Below are positions 1 to 9,068 of a stretch of 64,000 nt of DNA, piece by piece. The DNA is from JAHEKD01 sp965215945 (lineage in GTDB: Bacteria; Pseudomonadota; Gammaproteobacteria; Arenicellales; JAHEKD01). How positions within the stretch are numbered: the stretch's first letter is position 1; every line of letters starts with the position of its first letter. The notes beneath the pieces are model-generated. The model ran no database searches and was not told the origin of the DNA. It saw nothing but the letters and a program-made list of their open reading frames with translations. The DNA lies in contig CBDCFC010000050.1 of NCBI GenBank assembly GCA_965215945.1, forward strand, positions 86,258 through 150,257, given 5' to 3'. The position numbers and the translations under genes are program-made.

Positions 1-615
1 CAACATTTCATAACCTTCAATGTTATAACCGTATTGGAAACCGCTGCCTGGCCAGGATTGGCAGTTAGTCGTATTGAAACTGCAATCTGGTGACTCTGGT
101 GTCGTTGGGTTCATGTCAGGATCAGGTTGCGCATTACCTGGTTGATAGCCGCAGTTTTTATTGGCATTAGTTACATTGGTTCCATTTGTGCATCTGCCAT
201 TTAGATGCGGATCAAAAACAATGTTTTTGAACGTAACTTCAAGATCACCGCCACCAGGCAGGGGAAAATTCATTGAGTCATTATTGGTAATTGCACCGCC
301 ATCCGTGTTCCCTCTCCCATGACCACCGGGAGAATAATCATCAGATGCTTGATACATCCCCGTGCCGTTTTGTAAACCATTTTGTCTATGCAAAATAGTA
401 GTACCGTTAGTTGAGCGCGCATGATCCCAGGTCAACCAGATAATATCTTCCTTATGATTTCCAGTTCCATAAGCGTTACCACCTGAAGTCGTTCCAGAAA
501 ATTGGCTCGCATATCTAGCTACCTGAGCATATGCATTGCCTGACAAAAATAACATAGCGATCGAAACAATTGCGATTGCTGGACGCAATCCAGCTTTTAA
601 ATAACTAGATGTCAT
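1..615 (-). CDS. secreted surface protein, N-terminal part (runs off the window)
   Basis: An open frame of 205 codons runs on the minus strand from an ATG at 613-615 to the window edge without a stop, so the C-terminus is missing. A GGAAGG ribosome-binding site lies about 11 bases upstream. Residues 1-30 form a signal peptide with a basic start, a hydrophobic core and an AYA-Q cleavage site. The mature part is rich in Asn, Gly, Thr and Ser, with several cysteines after residue 130 and a DIIWLTWDHA stretch near residue 57. That stretch and the composition remind me of the non-repeat region of CshA-type fibrillar adhesins, but the resemblance is weak. It is safest called an exported, probably cell-surface protein of unknown function. 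Confidence 0.6.
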   Translation of the reverse strand, partial: MTSSYLKAGLRPAIAIVSIAMLFLSGNAYAQVARYASQFSGTTSGGNAYGTGNHKEDIIWLTWDHARSTNGTTILHRQNGLQNGTGMYQASDDYSPGGHGRGNTDGGAITNNDSMNFPLPGGGDLEVTFKNIVFDPHLNGRCTNGTNVTNANKNCGYQPGNAQPDPDMNPTTPESPDCSFNTTNCQSWPGSGFQYGYNIEGYEML

Positions 616-1229
616 GATATTAAACCTTCCACAGTTTTTGGTAGTACGACGCGAATAGTATACCAGGAATTTTTCTTAGGAAATGGTTGTGTTTAACTGG
701 TTACAATTGTTTACAATTTCATGTTTTTTCGTAAATGTTACAAGAAGTTAAGTTTCGTTCTGACTAGTCAGAAAGACCTGAAAGTTTTGTGTAATAATTT
801 AACTTCATCAAAGCGATTATAAGCATCGCTTGGATCAATGCCCGTCCAGCGTACTACTGAAACGGGCACTACAAGACCGCACTTATGGTGGCTGATACGA
901 GCCGTTGGATCGCGGCGCTTCCGTTGGTCGCTCGCGATGACAAGATCATGTTCTTAATTTCAGTACTGAAGCAATAATTCCTGGATACCCGCCATGCCTG
1001 TGCTGATCCCGGATTCCTGAATCTAGTTCAGGGTGGCGAAGTCAATACGGGCATGACTAAGCTGGTATGTTGAGGGAAGCCAACCAATTAACGCCCGTTT
1101 CGTTTCCCGGTGAATAGTGTTGGCACAGACCTGAATAGCTTTACCTTTAATTTATTGAGATTCCTCTTAGGGGATTAGGTGGGGTTGAAAAATATCCAGA
1201 CTAAGACGGACGTTAGTACTTCGCCGAAA
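616..1229. other. intergenic spacer of degenerate dispersed repeats
   Basis: I see no convincing gene here. The first ~200 bases are AT-rich and should hold the promoter of the secreted-protein gene. From about 839 the stretch becomes GC-richer and holds short inverted repeats, for example tgcccgt at 839-845 facing acgggca at 862-868. Fragments such as ctgaaacgggc and cgctcgcgatgac recur in the element at 11849-12202 and near 34690. It looks like a scar of decayed dispersed repeats. Confidence 0.5.
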
Positions 1230-1910
1230 TCATTTCTCGGCACCAAGAAAGAATTGGCGTATATCAGTTGCTACCTGCTCTATATTATCATCGCTGATCA
1301 GATGAATATTTTGGCTTTGGGTGATACGGGCTTTCGAACAAACAAACACCGCTAGAATGGTGAATCCTTTTGCCTTTACGCCCTCAATTCTTACACTAAA
1401 AACGGGCACACCTGCCATTTCTGCTAGTACAAAGGCACCTTTTTTCAGCGGCTTATCACTATTTTCAGCCATTATTTCACCTTGCGGGAAAACGACTAAT
1501 ATTTCGCCTTTTTCTAAGGCGGTTATACTATTATTCAGCGCTTTTTTAGGATTTTTATCACGCTTGACCGGAATACAGCCAACCCGCTTTAATAGCCATC
1601 TAAGCCACCACCGATCATACTCTTCCTGAGCAATCATAAAGCGCAACGGTCTGGTTGTTGCGGCAATTAATAATAAGGGATCTAAACCGGAAACATGGTT
1701 AGAAACTAAAATCGCCGGGCCAGATTCTGGCAGTTCAAGAAACCGCCCTGGTAAACGGTGGTATTTAAGACAAAGCCATCGATTGATGCCATCAAGGATA
1801 TTTAATCCTTTGTGTCCCCAGTCTGTTTTATTGTATTGTTTTCCGATTTGGAATGACCAGACAAAACCAACACCAATGACTACAAAACAACCGATAGCTA
1901 TAATTTTCAT
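1230..1910 (-). CDS. 1-acyl-glycerophosphate acyltransferase family protein (PlsC-like)
   Basis: The 226-residue protein carries the lysophospholipid acyltransferase signature. The HX4D box is at residues 72-77 (NHVSGLD) and supplies the catalytic His and Asp. The acceptor-binding FPQGE block is at 141-145, a variant of the usual FPEGT. Residues 1-20 form an N-terminal membrane segment, as expected for an inner-membrane enzyme that acylates lysophospholipid from acyl-CoA or acyl-ACP. The gene lies downstream, on the same strand, of an AMP-dependent acyl ligase. That order recalls the two halves of the fused Aas protein, so lysophospholipid reacylation is a reasonable alternative to de novo phosphatidate synthesis. 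The acceptor cannot be told from sequence. Confidence 0.85.
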   Translation of the reverse strand: MKIIAIGCFVVIGVGFVWSFQIGKQYNKTDWGHKGLNILDGINRWLCLKYHRLPGRFLELPESGPAILVSNHVSGLDPLLLIAATTRPLRFMIAQEEYDRWWLRWLLKRVGCIPVKRDKNPKKALNNSITALEKGEILVVFPQGEIMAENSDKPLKKGAFVLAEMAGVPVFSVRIEGVKAKGFTILAVFVCSKARITQSQNIHLISDDNIEQVATDIRQFFLGAEK

Positions 1911-1930
1911 GGTTTGGTGTAATTTAGAAT

Positions 1931-2049
1931 TCTATGGCAAACCATAGAGATCCCGGATCGGAGTCCGGGATGACGGTGCCAGAAAGAATTTCCTGATTAG
2001 GATAGCTGGTTGTAAACAATAACATTGTCATACTGGCAAAGGCCAGTAT
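1931..2049. repeat. three consecutive short hairpins between ligase and acyltransferase genes
   Basis: Three perfect inverted repeats follow one another: tctatgg/ccataga (1931-1948), atcccgga/tccgggat (1950-1971) and atactggc/gccagtat (2030-2049). The second ends in gggatgac, the same motif as the hairpins at 10511-10520 and 34501-34525, so these belong to a dispersed palindromic family. They lie in the transcript between two co-directional genes and could affect its stability or termination. Confidence 0.6.
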
Positions 2050-2098
2050 CTCCCAAAATAGTTATTAATATCTAGAATTTGTGGTAACAATGCTTCGC

Positions 2099-3703
2099 TT
2101 ATGTCACTTCATGGGTTTCAAATATTTCGGGGAGTTGCTTGAGGGCGATTTTGCCAAGCGGTGTTCTGGGTAATTCGTTTACCACCGCGAAGCGGGTGAT
2201 TTGATTGTGGCCTGAAGCCGTTGAATTGTATTCACGTAAAACTCGCTTGGCGTTTTCTATAGCTTCGGCTTTGTCTTTTTCGTCCATGGCGATCACGGCA
2301 GCGGTGACAGGTTCACCGGTATCGAGAGCAAGTATGGCGGCTGGTTTCATTTCGACTTCGATCACACCGGCTTCTTTAACGCCTGCAAATCTTTCCAGCC
2401 TGATTTCCAAATCTTCCGGATAAACATTTTTTCCAGCTTCGGTCACAATCAAGCGTTTGCTTCGTCCGGTCAAGATCAGTTTCCCGTTTGCATCTAAACG
2501 CCCCAAGTCACCTGTTTTGAACCAACCCTCTTCGATCACTTCCTCGGTCAAATCTTCATCGGTGTAGCCGAGCATTACATTAGGCCCTTTGATCCACACT
2601 TCACCAACACCTTGGCTATCTGGTTGATCGATTTTAATCTCGATTTTCTCAAGCGGTTTACCAACTGATTCAAGCACAGGATCGAACTCGTCCTGCACCG
2701 CTGCAACGGGTGAAGTTTCGGTAAGACCATAGCCTTGTCGAAGTGGTAAGCCGAGGTCATGAAAAGCTTTGGTAATTTCCGGGTCCAGTCTTGAACCGCC
2801 ACTGATCCAGGCTTTGATATTAGTGCCAAGCTGCTTTCTTATTGGAAAATTAAATCGCTTTCGTAGGCTTAAAGGCATGTTTTTCAAAAGGTTACGATAG
2901 GCTTTTAATGCAAAACCTGATTCAGTAAATTTTTTATCCAGACCCAAAATAATATTTCTGTAAAGTCTGGGGACGGCAATTAACATGGTTATTTTTTCTT
3001 CTACCATTGCATTTAGTATTTCATTTGCGGCCAACACTCGTGGCAGAATGATTGAACAACCATTTCGCAAAGGAAACAACATACCACCGGTAAGCTCCAT
3101 GGCATGCGATAAAGGCAACAGAGATAAGAATTTATCGCTGGAATCCAATGGTGGTGAAAAAGCCACGGCTGCACGAACATTTGAACAAATGTTCTTATGT
3201 GACAGCCTGACCATTTTTGCCTTACCGGTACTGCCGGAGGTGTAGATCCTTGCCGCTTCGTCATTCTCATCAACCTCCACTGCAATAGCCGCCTCTTCGG
3301 CTATTTCATCTGTTTCTACTTCCTTTAGTTCGATTGGAATTTCATTGGCAAAGGTAATCGGTGCTTTGTAGCTGAGAATGCGTTTGGGCCTGACTACAGC
3401 CACCTGCTCATCAATTTCCTCACTACTATTACCGACGTGAATCGGAGTAACGACGGCCCCAAGCTTCCAAATTGCCAATGCCGCAGAACCCCACTCAGGC
3501 CCATTGGGTGCGATGATGCCAATCAGATCATCTTTTTCTACACCCGCTTCACGTAATTGTTTAGCAATAGATAGCGCATTTTGGTAGACATACTTATAAC
3601 TGAAATGCTCTTTAGTTTTTTTATCAATGCGGCGAGTCCAAGCCGTATTTTCATTGGATTCGTTGACGTTATGGTTTACCAAATCCCATATATTTTCAGC
3701 CAT
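2099..3703 (-). CDS. AMP-dependent fatty acyl-CoA/ACP ligase
   Basis: The 534-residue protein is a member of the adenylate-forming ANL superfamily. It has the phosphate-binding loop YTSGSTGKAKMV from about residue 154, the YGLTETSP motif around residue 326, the TGDLG hinge region and a C-terminal LGKIALKQLP block with the catalytic Lys. It should activate a fatty acid to acyl-AMP and transfer it to CoA or ACP in the cytoplasm. The downstream acyltransferase on the same strand, 188 bases away across hairpins, suggests a split version of Aas (acyl-ACP synthetase plus acyl-glycerophosphoethanolamine acyltransferase). Chain length and thiol acceptor are unknown. The ATG at 3703 follows an AGGA-type ribosome-binding site. 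Confidence 0.85.
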   Translation of the reverse strand: MAENIWDLVNHNVNESNENTAWTRRIDKKTKEHFSYKYVYQNALSIAKQLREAGVEKDDLIGIIAPNGPEWGSAALAIWKLGAVVTPIHVGNSSEEIDEQVAVVRPKRILSYKAPITFANEIPIELKEVETDEIAEEAAIAVEVDENDEAARIYTSGSTGKAKMVRLSHKNICSNVRAAVAFSPPLDSSDKFLSLLPLSHAMELTGGMLFPLRNGCSIILPRVLAANEILNAMVEEKITMLIAVPRLYRNIILGLDKKFTESGFALKAYRNLLKNMPLSLRKRFNFPIRKQLGTNIKAWISGGSRLDPEITKAFHDLGLPLRQGYGLTETSPVAAVQDEFDPVLESVGKPLEKIEIKIDQPDSQGVGEVWIKGPNVMLGYTDEDLTEEVIEEGWFKTGDLGRLDANGKLILTGRSKRLIVTEAGKNVYPEDLEIRLERFAGVKEAGVIEVEMKPAAILALDTGEPVTAAVIAMDEKDKAEAIENAKRVLREYNSTASGHNQITRFAVVNELPRTPLGKIALKQLPEIFETHEVT

Positions 3704-3807
3704 TAATCCTTTCCTGTGTGTTTATGCTCTGAATATGAAATTATAATCCTTATCGATTATTCGGCAAATCATATTAAACTTAGCTTCACTGAATAAAACT
3801 GAACAGT

Positions 3808-4653
3808 ATGGATAACAATTTAAAGCAAAGTATTGAACAGATAGTGGCATTAGCATTAAATGAGGACATTGGCAGCGGTGATGTTACTGCGGCTTTAATT
3901 GATAAAAATCAAATGGCCAAGGCACAGATTGTTTCTCGTGAAAATGCCGTTATTTGTGGTATTCCCTGGGCAAGCGAAGTATTCAGACAGGTTGATGAGG
4001 CGATCACAATTTCATGGGATGTAGATGAAGGAGATAATATTGAACCGAACCAAACAATAGCTGAAATACATGGTAATGCCAGGACCATTCTTACTGCTGA
4101 GCGCAGTGTATTAAACTTTTTACAAACGCTTTCAGCCACGGCTACAACTACCAGGCAATATGCCGAATTAATTGAAGATACTGATTGCAAGATACTCGAT
4201 ACCCGGAAAACAATCCCGGGCTTAAGATTGGCACAAAAATACGCCGTTAAGGTCGGCGGCGGAAAGAATCATCGAATCGGTTTGTTTGATGCGGTGTTAA
4301 TTAAAGAGAACCATATTCGTTCTGCCGGATCTATAAATGCGGCTATGCAAAAAGCATTGCGACTTCACGGTGATAACATAATGATCGAAGTCGAGGTTGA
4401 ATCTATAGCAGAGCTAGAACAAGCTCTGGCCGCTGGTGCAAAGCGCATTTTGTTGGATAATTTTAGTGTCGAAACGTTAAAACAAGCTGTGGAAATAAAT
4501 CGCTCGCGTGCCGTGCTTGAAGCCTCAGGCAATATCACTTTAGAGAATCTTCGTGACATCGCATTGACTGGTGTTGATTACATTTCCCTTGGCGCATTGA
4601 CCAAGCATGTTCAAGCAATAGACTTGTCACTGTTGTTTGAATTTACTGACTAA
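3808..4653 (+). CDS. nadC: nicotinate-nucleotide pyrophosphorylase (carboxylating)
   Basis: This is quinolinate phosphoribosyltransferase, which converts quinolinate and PRPP to nicotinate mononucleotide, the committed joining step of de novo NAD synthesis. The 281 residues match the family length. Visible signatures are EDIGSGDVT at residues 19-27, DTRKTIPGLR at 131-140, the KYAVKVGGGKNHRIGL block just after it, and the C-terminal LDNFS and SLGALTKH segments that bind phosphate. The gene is divergent from the acyl ligase gene. Its last 11 bases overlap the convergent pgeF gene on the other strand. nadA and nadB are not in the window. Confidence 0.96.
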   Translation: MDNNLKQSIEQIVALALNEDIGSGDVTAALIDKNQMAKAQIVSRENAVICGIPWASEVFRQVDEAITISWDVDEGDNIEPNQTIAEIHGNARTILTAERSVLNFLQTLSATATTTRQYAELIEDTDCKILDTRKTIPGLRLAQKYAVKVGGGKNHRIGLFDAVLIKENHIRSAGSINAAMQKALRLHGDNIMIEVEVESIAELEQALAAGAKRILLDNFSVETLKQAVEINRSRAVLEASGNITLENLRDIALTGVDYISLGALTKHVQAIDLSLLFEFTD

Positions 4654-5383
4654 TCCAGATTAATGAGGCCATTCGCCCTGTTTGGCCATCGCGGCGATAA
4701 GAATAAAACCGCTCGGAATCTTTATAAGTACACGTTGATTCAGGCAACCAAACCGATTCCACGCCCATATTGTACAATTGCATTTTAGCCAATCCATATA
4801 AATCAGCATAAAAATGATCCTGATTATTTGAGGGAACAAAATAATCCTTTGCACTGTCACTCTCTGTCAGAAACATTTCTCGAACTTCACTACCGACTTC
4901 AAACGACGATTGGCTGATCGCTGGCCCAATCGCCGCTATTAATCCTTGCGAATGCGGTTTCATGGCATTGACTGCACTTGTCAAAATTCCATTTGCCAGC
5001 CCACGCCATCCGGCATGAAAAACACCAACAGATTGCCCCTTAATGTCAGCAATGAAAACTGGCAAGCAATCAGCCGTTAGAACCGCACAGATACAATTTG
5101 CCCGTGTAGTATAAGCACCGTCAGCATCGGCAACTTCATTTAACCCATCTGCGTTAACAACATTAGTGCTATGCGTTTGATTCAGCCATTTCGGTGATTC
5201 ATGAATATTAAGTTCTTCAGCTAGAATTGCTCTGTTTTGTTCGACTAATTTATCATTATCATTGACATGATTAGCAAGGTTTAACCCCTTATAATTTCCC
5301 TGACTAATTCCACCTTGTCGTGTTGTGGTCAGCGCATTGATGTTTGCTGGCGCAGACCACCCGATATTAAAAATATCAATCAT
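4643..5383 (-). CDS. pgeF: peptidoglycan editing factor / multicopper-type purine nucleoside phosphorylase family
   Basis: The 246-residue protein belongs to the YfiH/PgeF (DUF152, formerly laccase-domain) family. It shows the family's metal-binding motifs: NQTHSTNVV, AVLTADCLPVFIAD and GVFHAGWRGLANG, followed by GPAISQSSFEVG. Family members are reported either to keep L-serine out of peptidoglycan precursors or to act as purine nucleoside phosphorylase/adenosine deaminase. The gene starts inside the rluD stop codon (ATGA overlap at 5380-5383), so the two are translationally coupled, an arrangement common in Gammaproteobacteria. In E. coli clpB follows; here nadC converges instead. Confidence 0.92.
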   Translation of the reverse strand: MIDIFNIGWSAPANINALTTTRQGGISQGNYKGLNLANHVNDNDKLVEQNRAILAEELNIHESPKWLNQTHSTNVVNADGLNEVADADGAYTTRANCICAVLTADCLPVFIADIKGQSVGVFHAGWRGLANGILTSAVNAMKPHSQGLIAAIGPAISQSSFEVGSEVREMFLTESDSAKDYFVPSNNQDHFYADLYGLAKMQLYNMGVESVWLPESTCTYKDSERFYSYRRDGQTGRMASLIWISQ

Positions 5384-6336
5384 ACTGATCCTCGGTTAGC
5401 TTTAAGCAGGGTTAATAATTCTTGCATGTCGTCTGGCAGTTGTTGTGAAAAACTCATGTGCTTCTGGGCAGCTGGATGAGTAAAAGAAAGTTGTTCGGCA
5501 TGTAAAGCTTGGCGCTTAAAATTTTTCAAACAAAGTGCCAGCTCTTCTGACGCATTTTTAGGAATAGTCAAGCGTTGCCCATAAACTGGATCGCCAACCA
5601 CCGGAAAGCCAATGTGTTGCATGTGCACCCTAATTTGATGGGTTCTTCCCGTTTCCAGTTTAACCTTAAGCAATGAATGATTAGCAAACTTTTCTGCAAC
5701 GCGGTAATGACTGATCGCATCCTTACCGGAAGAATTTACTGTCATGCGTTTTCGATCCGAAGGATGGCGGCTGATTGAAGCATCAATAGTGCCACCGGAA
5801 ATCGGCACCCCATTGACTATGGTTAAATATTGTCGGGTAACATTGCGAGCTTGTAATTGTTCGACTAATCGCAATCTTGATGATTCATTTAATGCTATAA
5901 CCATTAATCCTGAAGTATCCTTATCCAGGCGATGAATAATTCCGGCCCTGGGTAAATCAAACAAGTCTGGATTTAAATAAAGCAATCCATTCATCAATGT
6001 TCCGTCAGGATTACCCGCACCGGGATGCACCACCAGGCCGGCCGGTTTGCTGATAACCAAGATATCATTGTCCTGGTAGACAATATCCAGGTCTATTTTT
6101 TCAGCTTGCCAGGTTTGGGGTCGCTGCTCAGGCAATTGGATTTCTATTTGTTCGCCGCCTTGGATTTTTTGTTTTTGTGGCAAAATTTCATCATCGACAG
6201 TTACTAATGCGTCTTTTAGCCATTTTTGAATGGTGCTTCTTGAATGTTCCGGGTATAAAAGTGAGAGCGCTTTGTCCAGCCGCATACCTGAATAGTCAGT
6301 TGGAATTTGACCTGTAATTTTATTATCTGGTGCCAA
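5380..6336 (-). CDS. rluD: 23S rRNA pseudouridine(1911/1915/1917) synthase
   Basis: A 318-residue RluA-family pseudouridine synthase. Residues about 15-75 form an S4 RNA-binding domain (GMRLDKALSLLYPEHSRSTIQKWL). The catalytic motif HRLDKDTSGL begins at residue 135, with Asp138 as the predicted nucleophile. A further family block, GRTHQIRVHMQHIGFPVVGDP, lies near residue 230. The position divergent from bamD and coupled to pgeF is the classic rluD neighbourhood, which supports RluD over RluA or RluC. It modifies helix 69 of the large subunit rRNA. Confidence 0.95.
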   Translation of the reverse strand: MAPDNKITGQIPTDYSGMRLDKALSLLYPEHSRSTIQKWLKDALVTVDDEILPQKQKIQGGEQIEIQLPEQRPQTWQAEKIDLDIVYQDNDILVISKPAGLVVHPGAGNPDGTLMNGLLYLNPDLFDLPRAGIIHRLDKDTSGLMVIALNESSRLRLVEQLQARNVTRQYLTIVNGVPISGGTIDASISRHPSDRKRMTVNSSGKDAISHYRVAEKFANHSLLKVKLETGRTHQIRVHMQHIGFPVVGDPVYGQRLTIPKNASEELALCLKNFKRQALHAEQLSFTHPAAQKHMSFSQQLPDDMQELLTLLKANRGSV

Positions 6337-6413
6337 GGTATTGAATAATGCGGAAGATGAAATGTTTGGTTAGAATATGAAGACGAAGATTATCCCATAA
6401 ATTTTAAATTGAA

Positions 6414-7181
6414 ATGATTTATTACAAACGTCTGATCTATATTAGCATGGTGCTGTTGATAAGTGCCGGATGCAACCTGAAAGATAAAAATGATTTATCC
6501 GGTATCCCTGCTCCCGAGTTATTAGCGATCGCAAAAGAATCTATTGAAGATTCTGAATATGAAAAAGCATTGAATCATTTGCGTGAAATTGAGGCACGAT
6601 TTCCATACAGCGTGTACGCGCAGCAGGCTATATTGGAGACAGCTTATTTGTATTACAAACGCGGCGATGAAGAACTGACTGTCGCCTCAGCTGACCGGTT
6701 TATCCACACCTACCCGACTCACACTAATGTCGACTACGCCTACTATTTAAAAGGTCTGGCAAATTTTACGACTCATAGAAACTTCATTTCCAAATTAACC
6801 GGTGCTAAGGATTTCAGTGACCGTGACCCGCAAGCGGCTCGAGATTCATTTGATGCGTTTAAGGAACTAGTGACTCGGTTTCCTAACAGCCAATATGCCA
6901 GTGATGCAACTGAACGCATGACCGCCCTATTAAACACAATCGCCAAGCACGACACTAATATTGCCAAATTCTATTTGGAACGTGGCGCTTATGTTGCTGT
7001 TGTCAATCGCTGTAAATATGTCATTGAGCACTATCAAAACACACCTGCCGTTGAGGACGCATTGGGAATGATGGTCATCGCCTATCGGGAAATGGGGTTG
7101 CCCGATTTAGCTCAAGATTCATGGCGGGTGTTGCAGACCAACTTTCCCAATAGCCGCTATTTGTCGGAACTACAGGGCTGA
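6414..7181 (+). CDS. bamD: outer membrane protein assembly factor BamD
   Basis: The protein begins with a lipoprotein signal ending in the lipobox ISAGC, so Cys20 should be lipidated and the protein anchored on the inner face of the outer membrane. The remaining ~235 residues form tetratricopeptide-like helical repeats with the recurrent ALNHLREIEARFPYSVYAQQA pattern typical of BamD/YfiO/ComL. It is the essential lipoprotein partner of BamA in outer-membrane protein folding. The length of 255 fits. The gene is divergent from rluD, the usual arrangement in this class. Confidence 0.95.
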   Translation: MIYYKRLIYISMVLLISAGCNLKDKNDLSGIPAPELLAIAKESIEDSEYEKALNHLREIEARFPYSVYAQQAILETAYLYYKRGDEELTVASADRFIHTYPTHTNVDYAYYLKGLANFTTHRNFISKLTGAKDFSDRDPQAARDSFDAFKELVTRFPNSQYASDATERMTALLNTIAKHDTNIAKFYLERGAYVAVVNRCKYVIEHYQNTPAVEDALGMMVIAYREMGLPDLAQDSWRVLQTNFPNSRYLSELQG

Positions 7182-7239
7182 ATCTATTCCCTCACAGGAG
7201 GAAACAACTCATCAAGCAGCAGATGTTTATAATAATACA

Positions 7240-8373
7240 ATGGCCTGCCAAAGCATTGTTGATATCAACGAGATTCCACGTAAAAAATGGAATGCACTAA
7301 TAAGCGACGCTTCTCCTTTTACACGTCATGAGTTTTTGGCAGCACTGGAATCCTCCGGTTGTGTTACCGCCGAAAAAGGCTGGCTACCGCACCACATCAT
7401 TTACACCAAAGGTGATGAGTTAATTGCGGCAATGCCGTTTTATATTAAGGGCCATTCTTATGGTGAGTATATATTTGATTGGGCCTGGGCAGATGCCTAT
7501 CACCGTCACGGAATCGAATATTATCCAAAAGGCTTATGTGCGATTCCTTACACTCCTGTATCCGCCAATAAAATCCTGATCAGCGACAGTCATGATAAAT
7601 TTGTGGAAGAATCAAGGCTGACTCAACACGCTGTTAAAACTGCCAAGGAATTAAAGCTCTCCTCAATCCATGGCTTATTTTTAAACCAGCATGAGCTTCA
7701 GGTATGGCAAGAGCAAGGTTTTAGTCCTCGCAGCAGTTATCAATTTCATTGGCGAAACAATGGTTATCAAAACTTTGATGACTATCTCAAAAGTTTTACT
7801 TCAGTTAAACGAAAAAAAATACGTCAGCAACGCAAATCTGTCAGCCAGACTGATATTGAACTAAAGATCATTCAAGGTGAAAGTATTACTGAACAAAACT
7901 GGCATGACTTTTACCGCTTCTATAAAAATACGGTTCACCTTCACGGTGCCATGGCTTATTTAAACCTGGATTTTTTCCTTGCGATAGGTAACACAATGCC
8001 GGATCAAACTATGATGATAAGCGCTTTTGAAAATAAAAAAAACATCGCCTCTGCCCTGTTTTTTAAAAATAAAAAAACGCTATTCGGTCGCTACTGGGGC
8101 TGTGATATTGAGGTCAATAATTTGCATTTTGAAACCTGCTATTATCAAGCGATAAACTATTGCATAGAAAATAATATTCAGTATTTTGAAGCAGGTGCCC
8201 AGGGAGAGCATAAATTATCTCGTGGACTGTTGCCGGTAGAAATAAAATCAGCTCATTGGTTGCGCCACCCTCAATTCTTTGACGCTATTAAAGATCATAT
8301 TGATTATGAAACAGATCACGTGCAAAGGTATATTGAAGCGTTGGAGCAACATACACCATTCAAAAATTGCTAA
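7240..8373 (+). CDS. FemAB-like / GNAT-fold protein (DUF482 family)
   Basis: The 377-residue protein matches the FemAB_like (DUF482, COG3146) family. It has an N-terminal SPFTRHEFLAALE motif, WLPHHIIY, FDWAWADAYHRHG and the C-terminal EAGAQGEHKLSRGLLP block followed by an HWL element. The fold resembles the peptide-bond-forming Fem transferases that use aminoacyl-tRNA, but no substrate is established for this family. It is followed directly by aat, with stop and start sharing one base (TAATG). aat is itself an aminoacyl-tRNA-protein transferase of related fold. The grouping hints at a role in tRNA-dependent aminoacyl transfer, which is inference. Confidence 0.8.
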   Translation: MACQSIVDINEIPRKKWNALISDASPFTRHEFLAALESSGCVTAEKGWLPHHIIYTKGDELIAAMPFYIKGHSYGEYIFDWAWADAYHRHGIEYYPKGLCAIPYTPVSANKILISDSHDKFVEESRLTQHAVKTAKELKLSSIHGLFLNQHELQVWQEQGFSPRSSYQFHWRNNGYQNFDDYLKSFTSVKRKKIRQQRKSVSQTDIELKIIQGESITEQNWHDFYRFYKNTVHLHGAMAYLNLDFFLAIGNTMPDQTMMISAFENKKNIASALFFKNKKTLFGRYWGCDIEVNNLHFETCYYQAINYCIENNIQYFEAGAQGEHKLSRGLLPVEIKSAHWLRHPQFFDAIKDHIDYETDHVQRYIEALEQHTPFKNC

Positions 8374-9068
8374 TGGATTCAGCAATTCGTTATCAATTCC
8401 CTGATCCAACGACTTGTGATAAGGACGGTCTAGTCGCTGTTGGTGGAAACTTGTCGACAGAATGCCTGCTCAGTGCGTATAAAAATGGCATTTTTCCTTG
8501 GTTCAATCCAGGCGATCCAATTTTGTGGTGGTCCCCCGAACCGCGCATGGTTATTTATCCAGACCAACTTCGTATTTCAAAATCGGTAAAAAAAGCGATT
8601 AAAAAAAACAATTTCCAATTCACCTTTGACCGCTGCTTCGAACAAGTCATTATCAACTGCGCTGCACCGCGCAAAAATCAACAAACCGACCTTGGTACCT
8701 GGATCACCGAGGATATGATTGAAGCCTATATTAGATTCCATGAGGCAGGTTATGCCCATTCAATTGAATGCTGGCAAGATTCTGAACTTTGCGGCGGTTT
8801 ATATGGTGTTTCATTGGGCACGGTATTTTTTGGTGAAAGCATGTTCAGCAAAATCAGTGAGTCTTCAAAATTGGCGTTAATTACTTTAATCAAGCAGCTT
8901 GAAATTTGGAACTATGATTTATTAGACTGTCAGCTACCGAGCGAATTAGTCGAACGACTCGGTGCAACATATATGTCAAGAAAAGCATTTACCAAATTGA
9001 TTATTGAGAAATGTAAAAATACCAAACCCCAAAACTGGGCTGATTATAAGCCGGTCTCGCTAGCATGA
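8373..9068 (+). CDS. aat: leucyl/phenylalanyl-tRNA--protein transferase
   Basis: Aat transfers Leu or Phe from tRNA to proteins with N-terminal Arg or Lys, marking them for ClpS/ClpAP degradation. Diagnostic blocks are FPDPTTCDKDGLVAVGG, NGIFPWF, ILWWSPEPRMV, the W-ITEDMIEAY segment and GGLYGVSLGTVFFGESMFS. I chose the ATG at 8373, which overlaps the upstream stop as TAATG, over a TTG six bases earlier; this gives 231 residues. The stop overlaps the bpt start by four bases. FemAB-like gene, aat and bpt therefore read as one translationally coupled unit leading to infA. Confidence 0.95.
   Translation: MDSAIRYQFPDPTTCDKDGLVAVGGNLSTECLLSAYKNGIFPWFNPGDPILWWSPEPRMVIYPDQLRISKSVKKAIKKNNFQFTFDRCFEQVIINCAAPRKNQQTDLGTWITEDMIEAYIRFHEAGYAHSIECWQDSELCGGLYGVSLGTVFFGESMFSKISESSKLALITLIKQLEIWNYDLLDCQLPSELVERLGATYMSRKAFTKLIIEKCKNTKPQNWADYKPVSLA

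Noticed and set aside
839..1060. Possible CRISPR or tandem array in the left spacer
   Set aside because: Inverted, irregular and diverged units with no regular spacing; better read as decayed palindromic repeats.
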